Assembly: GCA_001464955.1 (NCBI GenBank)
Contig: LNEM01000009.1
Location: 248,001-312,000 of the forward strand
Source: Rhizobiales bacterium Ga0077537
GTDB lineage: Bacteria; Pseudomonadota; Alphaproteobacteria; Rhizobiales; Hyphomicrobiaceae
Length of the DNA stretch: 64,000 bases
Reading direction: 5' to 3'
Below are positions 18,718 through 26,940 of this stretch, piece by piece (the first letter of the stretch is position 1; every line of letters starts with the position of its first letter). Position numbers and translations under genes: made by a program. Below the pieces are notes generated by a model, which was not told the DNA's origin, ran no database searches, and saw nothing but the letters and a program-made list of their open reading frames with translations.

Positions 18718-19422
18718 TCAGGCGCCGTGACCGATTGCCCCGAGGCGCGCCAGGACGGCCGGAACCTCCGGGAGGCACGTGACCGTGGCGTCGGCGCCGA
18801 GCTGGTGGACGGGAACGCGGGCATAACCGTGGCCGATGGCGATGCTGCGGCATCCGGCAGCCCGCGCCGCGCCGATATCGGCCGTCGTGTCGCCGATCAT
18901 GACGGTGTCGGCCGGGGCGGCACCGAGCCCCGAAAGGACGGCGCGCAGCATGGTCGGGTCCGGCTTCTTCGGCAGGTCGTCGCGGGCGCCGACGACAGAC
19001 CGGAAATAGCCGGCGATGCCGAGCGCCTCGAGGGCGATCGCGGTGATGGGTTCGGCCTTGTTGGTGCAAAGACCGAGGACGACGCCAGCGCGTTCCAATT
19101 CGTCCAGCACCTGGCGGGCGCCCGGATAGAGGCCGCGCCCCTTCGCGGACGCCTCGGCGTAGACGGGATAGAAGCGGGCGAGCGCCGCCTCCTCGTCGGG
19201 CGTCGTCAGCGTGAGGCCGGCCAAACCAGCCGCCCTCCCGATCGCGGCGCGGGCGCCGCCGCCGATCATGGTCTTGACCGTTGCGAGATCGAACGCCGGC
19301 ACGCCGAGGGGCGCGAAAGCAGCGTTGATCGCCAGCGCGATGTCCGGTGCGCTGTCGACCAGCGTGCCGTCGAGATCGAACACGACGGCCGTCGGGTAGC
19401 GCTGTGCTGCGGGGCTGGTCAC
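18718..19422 (-). CDS. gph: HAD family phosphoglycolate phosphatase-like hydrolase
   Basis: Haloacid dehalogenase phosphatase, 234 aa. Motif I VVFDLDGTLVDS gives the nucleophile and acid Asp residues. Motif II is GLCTNK, motif III lies in DDLPKKPDP, and motif IV is MIGDTTADI. The cap region includes GGGARAAIGRAAG. The best match is Gph, which removes 2-phosphoglycolate. The start is taken as GTG 19422, one base after the pgk stop; longer in-frame starts run into pgk. Coupling to pgk places it in a glycolytic context. Confidence 0.85.
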   Translation of the reverse strand: MTSPAAQRYPTAVVFDLDGTLVDSAPDIALAINAAFAPLGVPAFDLATVKTMIGGGARAAIGRAAGLAGLTLTTPDEEAALARFYPVYAEASAKGRGLYPGARQVLDELERAGVVLGLCTNKAEPITAIALEALGIAGYFRSVVGARDDLPKKPDPTMLRAVLSGLGAAPADTVMIGDTTADIGAARAAGCRSIAIGHGYARVPVHQLGADATVTCLPEVPAVLARLGAIGHGA

Positions 19423-19423
19423 G

Positions 19424-20632
19424 TCAGGCGGCCGGTCGGGCGAGGGCCGCGACGCCGGGCAGCTCACGGCCTTCGAGCCATTCCAGGAATGCACCACCTG
19501 CGGACGACACATAGGTGAAGTCGGAGGTGACGCCTGCCGCGTTCAACGCGGCGACGGTATCGCCGCCACCAGCGACAGAGACGAGACGCCTCTCGCGGGT
19601 CAAGCGTGCCGCCTCGCGGGCGAGAGCGAAGGTGCCGGCGCCGAAGGGCTCGATCTCGAAGGCGCCGAGCGGGCCGTTCCAGAGGAGCGTCTTGCAAGCG
19701 CCGATGACGGCGACGAGGTGCGCGACCGACGCCGGGCCGACGTCGAGGATCATCTGGTCGGCGGGGACGTTGTCGAGTGGGACAGTGGTCGCGGCGGCAC
19801 CGGCCTTGAACTCTGCGGCGACGACGGCATCGGTCGGCAGCACGATCTCGCAGCCACGGGACGCGGCGGTGGCCATGATCTCGCGCGCGGTCGCGGCGAG
19901 GTCGGGCTCGGCGAGTGATTTGCCGACGGCAACGCCCTTGGCGAGCAGGAACGTGTTCGCCATGCCGCCGCCGATGATGAGTTTGTCGACCTTCGGCAGC
20001 AGGTTCATGAGGACGGGGATCTTGGTCGAGACCTTGGCGCCGCCGACCACGGCGGCCGTCGGCCGCTCTGGCTTCTCGAGGGCTGAGCGGAGCGCGTCGA
20101 TTTCTTCCATCATCAGCGGGCCGGCGTAGGCGGGCAACAGATCGGCCAGGCCGGCTGTCGAGGCATGCGCCCGGTGGGCGGCCGAGAAGGCGTCGTTGAC
20201 GAACATGTCACCGAGCTTCGCGAGTTCGGCCGTGAACGCCGTGTCGTTGTTCTCCTCGCCCTTGTGGAAACGGGTGTTCTCCAGGACGACGATGTCGCCG
20301 GGCTTCATCGCGGCGACCGAGCGGGCTGCGGCCTCGCCGATGCAATCGGGCGCGAGCGCGACGGGGGTGCCGAGAAGGCGGGCCAATTCGGCTGCGACCG
20401 GGGCCAGCGAGTTCTCGGTGTCAGGGCCGTCCTTGGGGCGGCCGAAATGGGAGAGCACGATGACCTTCGCGCCGCGCCGGCTCAGGGCCTGGAGGCCGGG
20501 AAGCAGGCGCTCGAGGCGGGTCGCGTCGGTCACCTTGCCGTTCTTGGCCGGGACGTTCAGATCAGCGCGGACGAGGACACGCTTGCCGGCCACATCGGCG
20601 CTGTCGATCGTACGGATGGCATCGAGAGTCAT
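19424..20632 (-). CDS. pgk: phosphoglycerate kinase
   Basis: Glycolytic/gluconeogenic enzyme interconverting 1,3-bisphosphoglycerate plus ADP and 3-phosphoglycerate plus ATP. 402 aa from ATG 20632 ([28 protein letters not shown]), normal size. Substrate-binding sequences: [23 protein letters not shown] and [15 protein letters not shown]. Nucleotide-binding sequences: [24 protein letters not shown] and [12 protein letters not shown] near the C-terminus. Upstream in-frame starts only add unrelated sequence. It is followed at one base by gph. Confidence 0.97.
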   Translation of the reverse strand: MTLDAIRTIDSADVAGKRVLVRADLNVPAKNGKVTDATRLERLLPGLQALSRRGAKVIVLSHFGRPKDGPDTENSLAPVAAELARLLGTPVALAPDCIGEAAARSVAAMKPGDIVVLENTRFHKGEENNDTAFTAELAKLGDMFVNDAFSAAHRAHASTAGLADLLPAYAGPLMMEEIDALRSALEKPERPTAAVVGGAKVSTKIPVLMNLLPKVDKLIIGGGMANTFLLAKGVAVGKSLAEPDLAATAREIMATAASRGCEIVLPTDAVVAAEFKAGAAATTVPLDNVPADQMILDVGPASVAHLVAVIGACKTLLWNGPLGAFEIEPFGAGTFALAREAARLTRERRLVSVAGGGDTVAALNAAGVTSDFTYVSSAGGAFLEWLEGRELPGVAALARPAA

Positions 20633-20964
20633 GACGGGAGTTCCTCGGGGGACACGGTTCGCCCGGATATCCCAAGTCAGCCCCTCGGGCGCAAGAGGGG
20701 GGTGCCCGCAGAGTGAAGGCGCGTCCGCTGTCTTGCCTCCTACAACCCGGCGATCGTCAGCCCGCATCGAGACGTTCCGGTGGTCGGTGGCCATGGCCGG
20801 CTTGACTATGTGGCCCGGGTCGCTCATGCCTTGAGGGGAGCGTGTGACACTTTGTGCGCAAAGGCATGTCACGACTGCTGCCGGATGCGATCCGGCGGCC
20901 AACGAGCTTGAACGACGGGATGAGATGCGGCCTGCCCTGACGGGCGGCTCCAAGGATGCGAAGC
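20633..20964. other. divergent intergenic region, pgk / CDP-alcohol transferase
   Basis: About 330 bp with divergent promoters expected. The one clear structure is a nested inverted repeat at 20844-20872: outer arms GTGACA and TGTCAC, inner arms TTTG and CAAA around TGCG. It could be an operator or a hairpin. No ORF was credited. Confidence 0.4.
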
Positions 20965-21540
20965 ATGCCTGATACCGGCCGCAGGCTGACTGCTGCGAAC
21001 CTGCTGACAGCTTTCCGGCTGCTGGCGGCGCCGGTCATGCTGTGGCTGGCGTTCGCCGGGCAGGCGACACATTTCCTGTGGCTCGTGTGTGCGTCTTTCG
21101 CCAGCGATGCGGCGGATGGGTTCGTCGCCCGGTGGACGGGTGGGGGGACCGTGTTCGGCTCGCGGCTCGATTCGCTTGCGGACGCCGTCTGCTACACGGT
21201 GATCGGCGTGTCCGTGATTTTGCTCTTTCCGCATATCGTCGTGCGCGAGCTTTGGGTTTTCCTCCTGCTGCTCGCGAGCCTCGTTCTGCCCGCCGTCGCC
21301 GGCCTCGCCAAGTATGGGCAGCTCACCAGCTATCACACGTGGCTCGTGAAGATCGCGGTCGGGATCGCGGCGCTCGGTCTCGTGCTGCTGCTGCTTGACA
21401 TCACGGCTTGGCCGTTCAGGATCGCGGCCGTTCTCGGTGTGCTTGCGGCCGTCGAACAGGTGGCGCTGACGATGCGCTTCAAGGAGCCGAGGTCGGACGT
21501 CGCGAGCATTTTTCTCGCTGGTGACGGCCGCGCGACGTAG
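20965..21540 (+). CDS. CDP-alcohol phosphatidyltransferase family protein
   Basis: Integral membrane enzyme that transfers a phosphatidyl-type group from a CDP-alcohol to an acceptor alcohol. 191 aa from ATG 20965; an ATG nine bases earlier (20956) is possible, but AAGG is better spaced for 20965. The complete family motif D-x2-D-G-x2-A-R-x8-G-x3-D-x3-D is present from [14 protein letters not shown] on to [11 protein letters not shown]. About six helices. The acceptor (glycerol phosphate, inositol or other) cannot be determined; the usual PgsA features are not obvious. It is not evidently linked to the lutBC genes that follow. Confidence 0.86.
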   Translation: MPDTGRRLTAANLLTAFRLLAAPVMLWLAFAGQATHFLWLVCASFASDAADGFVARWTGGGTVFGSRLDSLADAVCYTVIGVSVILLFPHIVVRELWVFLLLLASLVLPAVAGLAKYGQLTSYHTWLVKIAVGIAALGLVLLLLDITAWPFRIAAVLGVLAAVEQVALTMRFKEPRSDVASIFLAGDGRAT

Positions 21541-21625
21541 GCTCGAATCCGCCGCGTCCCGCCGCTCTGCCAGGCTCGGCCGATCGCTGCCGAAAACGTC
21601 TTCCCGGAACCGCTGGAACCCCGCC

Positions 21626-23053
21626 ATGGACGTCACCGCCCACGCCTTCAAGTCGAACGTCAAGGCTGCGCTGAAGGATCTGCAACTGCAACGGGCGCTT
21701 TCGGGGTTGCCGACGGGCCTCGTCGCGCAGCGGACCGCGGCGCGGGCGAAGCTCCCCGAGTTCGAGCAACTGCGCGACATCGGCCGCGACATCAAGAACC
21801 ACACGCTGGCGCATCTCGATCTCTATCTCGAGGCGTGGGAGACGAAGGCGAAGGCGGCGGGCGCTCATGTGCATTGGGCCGCGACGGCGGCAGACGCCCG
21901 CGAGATCGTGCTCGGCATCTGCCGCGAGGCCAACGCGAAACTCGTGACCAAGGGCAAGTCGATGGTCTCGGAAGAGATCGCGCTCAACGGGCATCTCGAG
22001 GCGGCGGGTCTCGAGGTGGTCGAGACGGATCTCGGCGAATATCTCGTGCAGATCCGGAAAGAAACGCCGAGCCACATCATCGCGCCCGCCATCCATCTCA
22101 CCGAAGCCCAGATCGAGGCCGACTTCCGGCGCCAGCACACGCACCTGCCGAAGGACCGGCCGCTCGACGAGCCGGTCAAGATCGTGAGCGAGGCGCGTGA
22201 GATCCTGCGCGAAAAGTTCATCACGGCCGACGTCGGCATCACGGGGGCGAATTTCCTCATCGCCGAGACTGGCTCGTCGATCATCGTCACCAACGAAGGG
22301 AACGGTGACCTGACGCAGTCGCTGGCGCGGGTGCATGTCGTCGTCACGTCGATCGACAAGGTGGTGCCGACGCTCGAGGACGCCGCAGCGCTGCTCCGGC
22401 TGTTGGCGCGGTCGGCGACGGGGCAGGAGTTCTCGGTCTACACGACCTTCTCGACCGGGCCGCGCCGGCCGACTGATCCCGACGGGCCGGAGGCCTATCA
22501 TGTCGTCGTCCTCGACAACGGCCGGTCGGCACTCCTCGATACCCCGTTCCGCGAAGTGCTGCGCTGCATCCGCTGCGGGGCCTGCATGAACCACTGCCCG
22601 GTCTATGGGGCGGTCGGCGGGCATGCCTACGGCTGGGTCTATCCGGGTCCGATCGGGGCCGTGATCAATCCGGCCATCATCGGGCTCGGGGAGGCGTCGC
22701 ACCTGCCCAACGCCTCCACGTTCTGCGGGCGCTGCGAAAGCGTGTGCCCGATGAAGATCCCGCTGCCGGGATTGATGCGGGAGTGGCGAAAGCGCGATTT
22801 CGCTGCCGGTGGCGGCGGCAAGGTCGGGCGGTTTGCGCTCTCGATGTGGAGTGCGCTTGCGCGAAGGCCACGCCTCTATCATGCGGCGGCGCGGCTCGGC
22901 ATGCTGGCGCTCGGCGCAGCGGGCCGGCAGCGCGGCGCATTCCGGTGGCTGCCGATGGCGGGCGGGTGGACACGGCATCGTGATCTCGCCGCTCCGCAAG
23001 GCCGTACGTTCCAGCAGCTCTGGGCCGAGCAGAAGCGGGGAGTGCCGAGATGA
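21626..23053 (+). CDS. lutB: LutB-type iron-sulfur protein of lactate utilization
   Basis: 475 aa. An N-terminal LUD domain (about residues 60-295), with TKGKSMVSEEIALN and the stretch ITGANFLIAETGSSIIVTNEGN, is followed by two 4Fe-4S clusters: CIRCGACMNHCPVYG and CGRCESVCPMKIPLP. This is the LutB/YkgF layout. LutB works with LutA and LutC to oxidise L-lactate to pyruvate. The start ATG 21626 is chosen because upstream sequence is Arg/Ser-rich and lacks coding character. lutC follows with an ATGA overlap. No lutA (two CCG domains) lies next to it. Confidence 0.92.
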   Translation: MDVTAHAFKSNVKAALKDLQLQRALSGLPTGLVAQRTAARAKLPEFEQLRDIGRDIKNHTLAHLDLYLEAWETKAKAAGAHVHWAATAADAREIVLGICREANAKLVTKGKSMVSEEIALNGHLEAAGLEVVETDLGEYLVQIRKETPSHIIAPAIHLTEAQIEADFRRQHTHLPKDRPLDEPVKIVSEAREILREKFITADVGITGANFLIAETGSSIIVTNEGNGDLTQSLARVHVVVTSIDKVVPTLEDAAALLRLLARSATGQEFSVYTTFSTGPRRPTDPDGPEAYHVVVLDNGRSALLDTPFREVLRCIRCGACMNHCPVYGAVGGHAYGWVYPGPIGAVINPAIIGLGEASHLPNASTFCGRCESVCPMKIPLPGLMREWRKRDFAAGGGGKVGRFALSMWSALARRPRLYHAAARLGMLALGAAGRQRGAFRWLPMAGGWTRHRDLAAPQGRTFQQLWAEQKRGVPR

Positions 23054-23748
23054 GCGGGCCGACGCGAGAGACCGGTCGGGAGCGGGTGCTCGGGGCCATC
23101 CGGAGCCGACTCGGTGACACGGGTGACAAGAGCCGCCGGGAGGCGGTCGCGGCGCGTCTCGGCGGGCAAGGTCCGCATCTCGTGCCGCAGCGCGCGCAGC
23201 AGGGTCGCGCGGAGCTGCGCCGGCTCTTCGCCGAGCAATTGACGGCGGCCAACGCGACGGTCGAGACCGTGGGCTCGTCGGCCGACGTGCCGGCGGCCAT
23301 CGCGGCGTACCTCAGAGGACAGAATCTGCCGCTGGTGGTGCGAACGGGCGACGACGCGTATCTGTCCGCGCTCGACTGGACACGGGCGGGCGCCATGGAT
23401 GTGCAAACAGGCCGGGCGCAGGGAAGCGACGACGTCGGTGTGACGCACGCCGTCGCGGGCGTGGCCGAGACTGGGACGCTCGTGCTCGCGTCGGGTCACG
23501 AGAACCCGGTCACGATCACGTTTCTGCCGGAGACGAGCATCATCGTCGTAGAGGCCCGGCATCTGGTCGGGCCCTACGAGAGCGCTTTCGATGCCGTCCG
23601 CAAGCGGTTTGGAATGGGCACCATGCCGCGGACGCTCAACCTTGTTTCGGGGCCCTCGCGCACCGCCGACGTCGGCGGGCGGCTGGTCACGGGTGCTCAC
23701 GGCCCGCGACGGCTGCACGTGATCGTCGTGGGGCCGGTCGAGAGCTGA
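23050..23748 (+). CDS. lutC: LutC-type lactate utilization protein (LUD domain)
   Basis: 232 aa LUD-domain protein, partner of LutB. The conserved second half reads AVAGVAETGTLVLASGHENP, followed by LPETSIIVVEARHLVGPYE and ending LNLVSGPSRTADVGG...GAHGPRRLHVIVV, the hallmark LutC C-terminus. The N-terminal 60 residues are helical and basic (RERVLGAIRSRLG). Its start overlaps the lutB stop by four bases. The function in lactate oxidation is known from Bacillus for the three-gene set; here only B and C are present. Confidence 0.9.
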   Translation: MSGPTRETGRERVLGAIRSRLGDTGDKSRREAVAARLGGQGPHLVPQRAQQGRAELRRLFAEQLTAANATVETVGSSADVPAAIAAYLRGQNLPLVVRTGDDAYLSALDWTRAGAMDVQTGRAQGSDDVGVTHAVAGVAETGTLVLASGHENPVTITFLPETSIIVVEARHLVGPYESAFDAVRKRFGMGTMPRTLNLVSGPSRTADVGGRLVTGAHGPRRLHVIVVGPVES

Positions 23749-23754
23749 GGCGGC

Positions 23755-24036
23755 CTATCGACGCTTGTTCCGGAGGCAGGTCTCAAGGCAAAGCTGGCGA
23801 TCCGCGTCGCAGCTCGGGCTGCCTTTTCGCTGGACGCGGCAGCGGTCGTGGCTCACCTGGCACTGCGTGGCGCAGGTGGTGGCGTCACTCACGACGGATT
23901 GAACGGCCACCGGCATTCGCGTCTCCGGAGGCGTATCGGCCCTGCGGTCGGGCGCGGTTGCGGCGTGCAGCCCAAGGCCCGCGAGTGCGACGATCAGCGC
24001 CGCCGCCCATAGCCCTCGGATGCCTCGCTTCAGCAC
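23755..24036 (-). CDS. small secreted Cys-rich protein
   Basis: 93 aa, unknown. A signal peptide or membrane anchor covers residues 1-26 (LWAAALIVALAGLGLHAATA). The mature C-terminal 40 residues contain six cysteines in a mirror-symmetric pattern: C-x3-C-x6-C-x9-C-x6-C-x3-C. This suggests a two-helix hairpin held by disulfides, like twin CX3C or CX9C folds, but the spacing is its own. The C-terminus is basic (LRNKRR). It is convergent with lutC, seven bases apart. Confidence 0.6.
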   Translation of the reverse strand: MLKRGIRGLWAAALIVALAGLGLHAATAPDRRADTPPETRMPVAVQSVVSDATTCATQCQVSHDRCRVQRKGSPSCDADRQLCLETCLRNKRR

Positions 24037-24270
24037 GGAAAGTCCCCCGGAATAGAGCCGTCATGCCGCACTCGGCACGCTTGGTCGGCGATACAAGTCG
24101 CTCGCGGCCAATGGTGCACGTCGGCGTGTCGGGTCCCGACCATCTCCAGCCGATAGTCCGATCGATATGAATGCAACCTGAACCTGTCCGGTGCGGCTGC
24201 TTTCCGGCCGAGATTGTGGCGCCACGTCGCCAATGCCGAGCTGGTGGCGTCGTCGTGGAGGTTGGCTGGT

Positions 24271-25488
24271 TCAGAAGGGGTTCCAGGTCGGGCGCGCCGT
24301 GAAGCGGATGTAGCCGATGCTCGCTCCCAGACGGAGGCCGACGCCGGAACGGATCGGAGCCATGACGGTCCGGCCGTCGGTCATCAACGTCATGCCGACA
24401 CCGCCGACGAGATAGGCCGAGCCCTCGACGCCGCTGAAGCCCGTGAAAATATCGATTTCGTTCTTCAAATTATAGACCAGAAACATGGTTTTGGCGCCGG
24501 ATGCGCCGAAGTCGTAGCCGATCGACGGTCCGTGCCAGAACACTTCGCGTTTGCCGCCGTCCTTCAGAACGAGCGTGCCCTTGCCGTAGCGCAAGCCGGC
24601 GATGAAGGCGCCGCCGCCCTCGCTCCCGATGACGTAGGCCGTCGGGCGGCCAAGGGTGGAGAACGCGTGCTCCATCACGTTGGCGAGCCCGCTCGAGATG
24701 GTGCCGAAGAAGCCGCGAGACGCTTCGCGGATCTCGTCCTGCGAGAAGCCGTCGGCCGACGGCTGTGGAATGGTCGGGAGCTGCGGCGGCGGCGGCGTGC
24801 GTTCCACGGTCTCGGGCGTCCAGCCGGTGATCGGGGCGCGTGGCGGTTCGACCTGGGGAGGCCGGTCGGAGGCGGTGGCATCGGCCTGGCGGCGGGGGGG
24901 CGGCGGGGGCATGGGCGCCTTCTTCGGCGTCGGGTCAGGCGAGGCGGCGGCCTTCGGTGCAACAGGTTCGGCAGTCTGCGGCGCGGCGGACGTCTCGTCA
25001 GCGACGCGCGGCTTCAAGGGGGGCGGGGGCGAGCCAGCGGGGCCGCCTGCCTCGCGCTCCAGCACGGCGAGCAGGTGTTGTGATTTCGCCTTGACGGTCG
25101 CCTGCAGTTCCGATGCGGTCGCCTTCAATTCGTCGAGGCGGGTGCAATCCTCGGCCCTGGCGTCGGTCTCGGCGATCTCGTCGATGCGGGCGAGCAACGC
25201 CGACGATCGACTGTCCAGTTCGATCGTGCGCGCGTCCGACATCAGAGCGGCAGCCTTCTCGTCTCCCTCGGCGTCGGACCAGCCACGCGCCTCCTTCAGG
25301 CGGCGAAGCGCGGTCTGGATGCGCGGCTGCGTTTCGGCCGTGAGCACACGCAGCCGGGCGCCTGCCTCGTCGACGACGCGACGGAGCTCGGTCTTGTCGC
25401 AGGCCGCTTGCTGGGCGACAGCCCCGTTCGCCGTGAGCGCGACGAGAAGAGCAAAGGCGAGCGCGGGCATCGGGATGGAACGGGCCAT
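24271..25488 (-). CDS. DUF1134 (EipA-like) envelope protein with long N-terminal extension
   Basis: 405 aa. A signal peptide (1-25, ending GAVAQ) is followed by an alpha-helical, probably coiled-coil region (about 30-140), a Pro-rich linker (about 145-240, PPPPLKPRV and KKAPMPPPPPRR) and a complete DUF1134 domain (about 246-405). The domain includes FSTLGRPTAYVIGSEGGGAFIAGLRYGKG, GYDFGASGAKTMFLVYNL, and ends GLRLGASIGYIRFT. DUF1134 is the family of EipA, a periplasmic protein needed for envelope integrity in Brucella. EipA itself is about 200 aa, so the first 240 residues are an addition whose role is unknown; the coiled coil and linker could span the periplasm or bind peptidoglycan. Confidence 0.85.
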   Translation of the reverse strand: MARSIPMPALAFALLVALTANGAVAQQAACDKTELRRVVDEAGARLRVLTAETQPRIQTALRRLKEARGWSDAEGDEKAAALMSDARTIELDSRSSALLARIDEIAETDARAEDCTRLDELKATASELQATVKAKSQHLLAVLEREAGGPAGSPPPPLKPRVADETSAAPQTAEPVAPKAAASPDPTPKKAPMPPPPPRRQADATASDRPPQVEPPRAPITGWTPETVERTPPPPQLPTIPQPSADGFSQDEIREASRGFFGTISSGLANVMEHAFSTLGRPTAYVIGSEGGGAFIAGLRYGKGTLVLKDGGKREVFWHGPSIGYDFGASGAKTMFLVYNLKNEIDIFTGFSGVEGSAYLVGGVGMTLMTDGRTVMAPIRSGVGLRLGASIGYIRFTARPTWNPF

Positions 25489-25557
25489 GGTCGCGCCTCA
25501 TCGCTATCGACACCCTGACGGGCGGCGCCGAGACGTAACCGGCAATGGGGCCTGTGG

Positions 25558-26388
25558 TCAATTCCGCAGGGACGAGCGGCGCAGGACGGCAGGCGCATTC
25601 GGCGTCCTCTTGGGGAGGCTCGCAGCCTGCCGCCTGTCGATCCGCCGCGTAGCCAGGGCGATCCAGCGGCGGCAACTCACGAGGCGGCGGTTACAGCGTG
25701 CCGCGACGGTGGCCTTGCGGGCGCGGCCTGCCTTCGACAGGCGCGATAGATCTGCCGTGACGGCTTCGGAAGAGAGGCGCGAGGCCGCCAGGTTGCGGGC
25801 CGACCAGGCAACCACATCGCCGGCCGTCATGCGGGCGAGGAATGCGTTGGCCCCGATCGCGGCTGCGCCGAGCAATTGCCTCACAGGTGTCGCCGGATCG
25901 GCCTTCAGGACCCGGATGGCGCCCTCGGCGCCAGCGAAGAACGCGAGGCGGAGATTGGCATAGCTCGCGGGCAAGCCGGCAGCCACGAGCAGGGCGGCGT
26001 TGTCGCGGGTGAAGGCTTCGGCGGCGCGGCGGGCGAACGCGCGGTCCGTACGCAGGGCGAGGACGGCGGGGGTTTCGAGCTTCGCGGTTTCGGCGGCGAA
26101 ATGGCGCGCCACCACCTCGAGGAAGGTGGATTCGATGAACTGGAATGGACCGAGGGCGGTCGAGCGGGGATTGCGAGCGCCGTCGCGGCCGCCGGATTCG
26201 GCCATCATGAGGCGGTCGAGAAAGAGGTCCATCGCGGCCTTGCCGTCGACGACGGCCGCGGGGTTTGGAGGGGCGTGTGCAGCGGCTGCAGCAGCGGGCG
26301 GCGCACCTGCCGCAGACGCCGGGTCCTCGGCGGCGGCGTACGACGTGCTGGCGCAGAGCAGCACCATGGCGGCGATGCGGCGGTTCAT
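25558..26388 (-). CDS. lytic transglycosylase-like (SLT fold) secreted protein
   Basis: 276 aa. A signal peptide (1-20, ending SYAAAE) and an Ala/Pro-rich stretch precede an SLT-type domain at about residues 52-200. MMAESGGRDGARNP gives the catalytic Glu with the ES-G motif, and STALGPFQFIESTFLEVV matches the second conserved block (usually GxxQ). It is expected to cleave the beta-1,4 glycosidic bond of peptidoglycan. The last 70 residues are Arg-rich and poorly conserved-looking. It lies 58 bp after a small coiled-coil gene that has a LexA box and may be cotranscribed with it. Confidence 0.8.
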   Translation of the reverse strand: MNRRIAAMVLLCASTSYAAAEDPASAAGAPPAAAAAAHAPPNPAAVVDGKAAMDLFLDRLMMAESGGRDGARNPRSTALGPFQFIESTFLEVVARHFAAETAKLETPAVLALRTDRAFARRAAEAFTRDNAALLVAAGLPASYANLRLAFFAGAEGAIRVLKADPATPVRQLLGAAAIGANAFLARMTAGDVVAWSARNLAASRLSSEAVTADLSRLSKAGRARKATVAARCNRRLVSCRRWIALATRRIDRRQAASLPKRTPNAPAVLRRSSLRN

Positions 26389-26446
26389 GGCACGCCAGAC
26401 CGGGGCTCCCGTCGCCGCGCGGAAAACCTGCCTGTCGTTGGACGGA

Positions 26447-26731
26447 TCAGAGATCGGGTTCTCCCAATTTGGTGGATGAGCCGCTCAATGCGTCGCGAAG
26501 GATCGTCGGCAGATCGTCACGCAGGCTCCAGACCTGTGAGTTGACGGTGTCGAGCCGGGATACGATCCGATCGAGTTGGCGCTCGGCCAGGTCGAGGCGG
26601 CGCATCGTCTCGAGCTTGAGGTCGGCCACATCCGGATGCACGGAGCGGAACTGACCCGCGAGGACATTCACGGCGCCCTCCAGATCGTCCACGCGTCGCT
26701 TGAGTTGTTTCAACTCAGCCTCCAGGTCCAT
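26447..26731 (-). CDS. small coiled-coil protein, candidate LexA-regulated gene
   Basis: 94 aa, no signal peptide or membrane helix. Residues 3-75 have the heptad pattern of a coiled coil (LEAELKQLKRRVDDLEGAVN and LAERQLDRIVSRLDTVN). Function unrecognised. A GTTC-N7-GTTC site (26759-26773) overlaps the -10 of a plausible promoter whose -10 is about 33 bp before the ATG. Induction by DNA damage is therefore the main prediction. Similar lengths are known for SOS-induced division inhibitors of alphaproteobacteria, but those are membrane proteins and this one is not. Translation begins at ATG 26731. Confidence 0.7.
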   Translation of the reverse strand: MDLEAELKQLKRRVDDLEGAVNVLAGQFRSVHPDVADLKLETMRRLDLAERQLDRIVSRLDTVNSQVWSLRDDLPTILRDALSGSSTKLGEPDL

Positions 26732-26758
26732 GCTTCACTCCGGCGATCGTTGGCCTAG

Positions 26759-26773
26759 GAACAAAAATAGAAC
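26759..26773 (-). promoter_or_regulatory. LexA (SOS) box upstream of the small coiled-coil gene
   Basis: On the minus strand GTTC-TATTTTT-GTTC, an exact match to the alphaproteobacterial LexA consensus GTTC-N7-GTTC. It overlaps the -10 element of the predicted promoter (26764-26791) and ends 28 bp upstream of the ATG at 26731. Position and sequence both fit repression by LexA. Confidence 0.72.
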
Positions 26774-26791
26774 ATTCAAGTCCATCTTCAA
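26764..26791 (-). promoter_or_regulatory. predicted promoter of the coiled-coil gene
   Basis: On the minus strand, TTGAAG (26791-26786) and TATTTT (26769-26764) are separated by 16 bp, a fair match to the housekeeping consensus. The -10 lies inside the LexA box. The surroundings (26755-26890) are unusually AT-rich for this genome. Confidence 0.5.
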
Positions 26792-26940
26792 GCACGCGCC
26801 CCATCATTGTGCGAACAAGATATGAATACGGAGCAAATTCAGCGAAAATGACTATGCCACTGGAATGTTTTCGTATTGCGCAGAATCAATCGGAAAGGAG
26901 TGCTGTTTCCCGGAGGGAAACGCACAAGTTTCGGTTGCAC

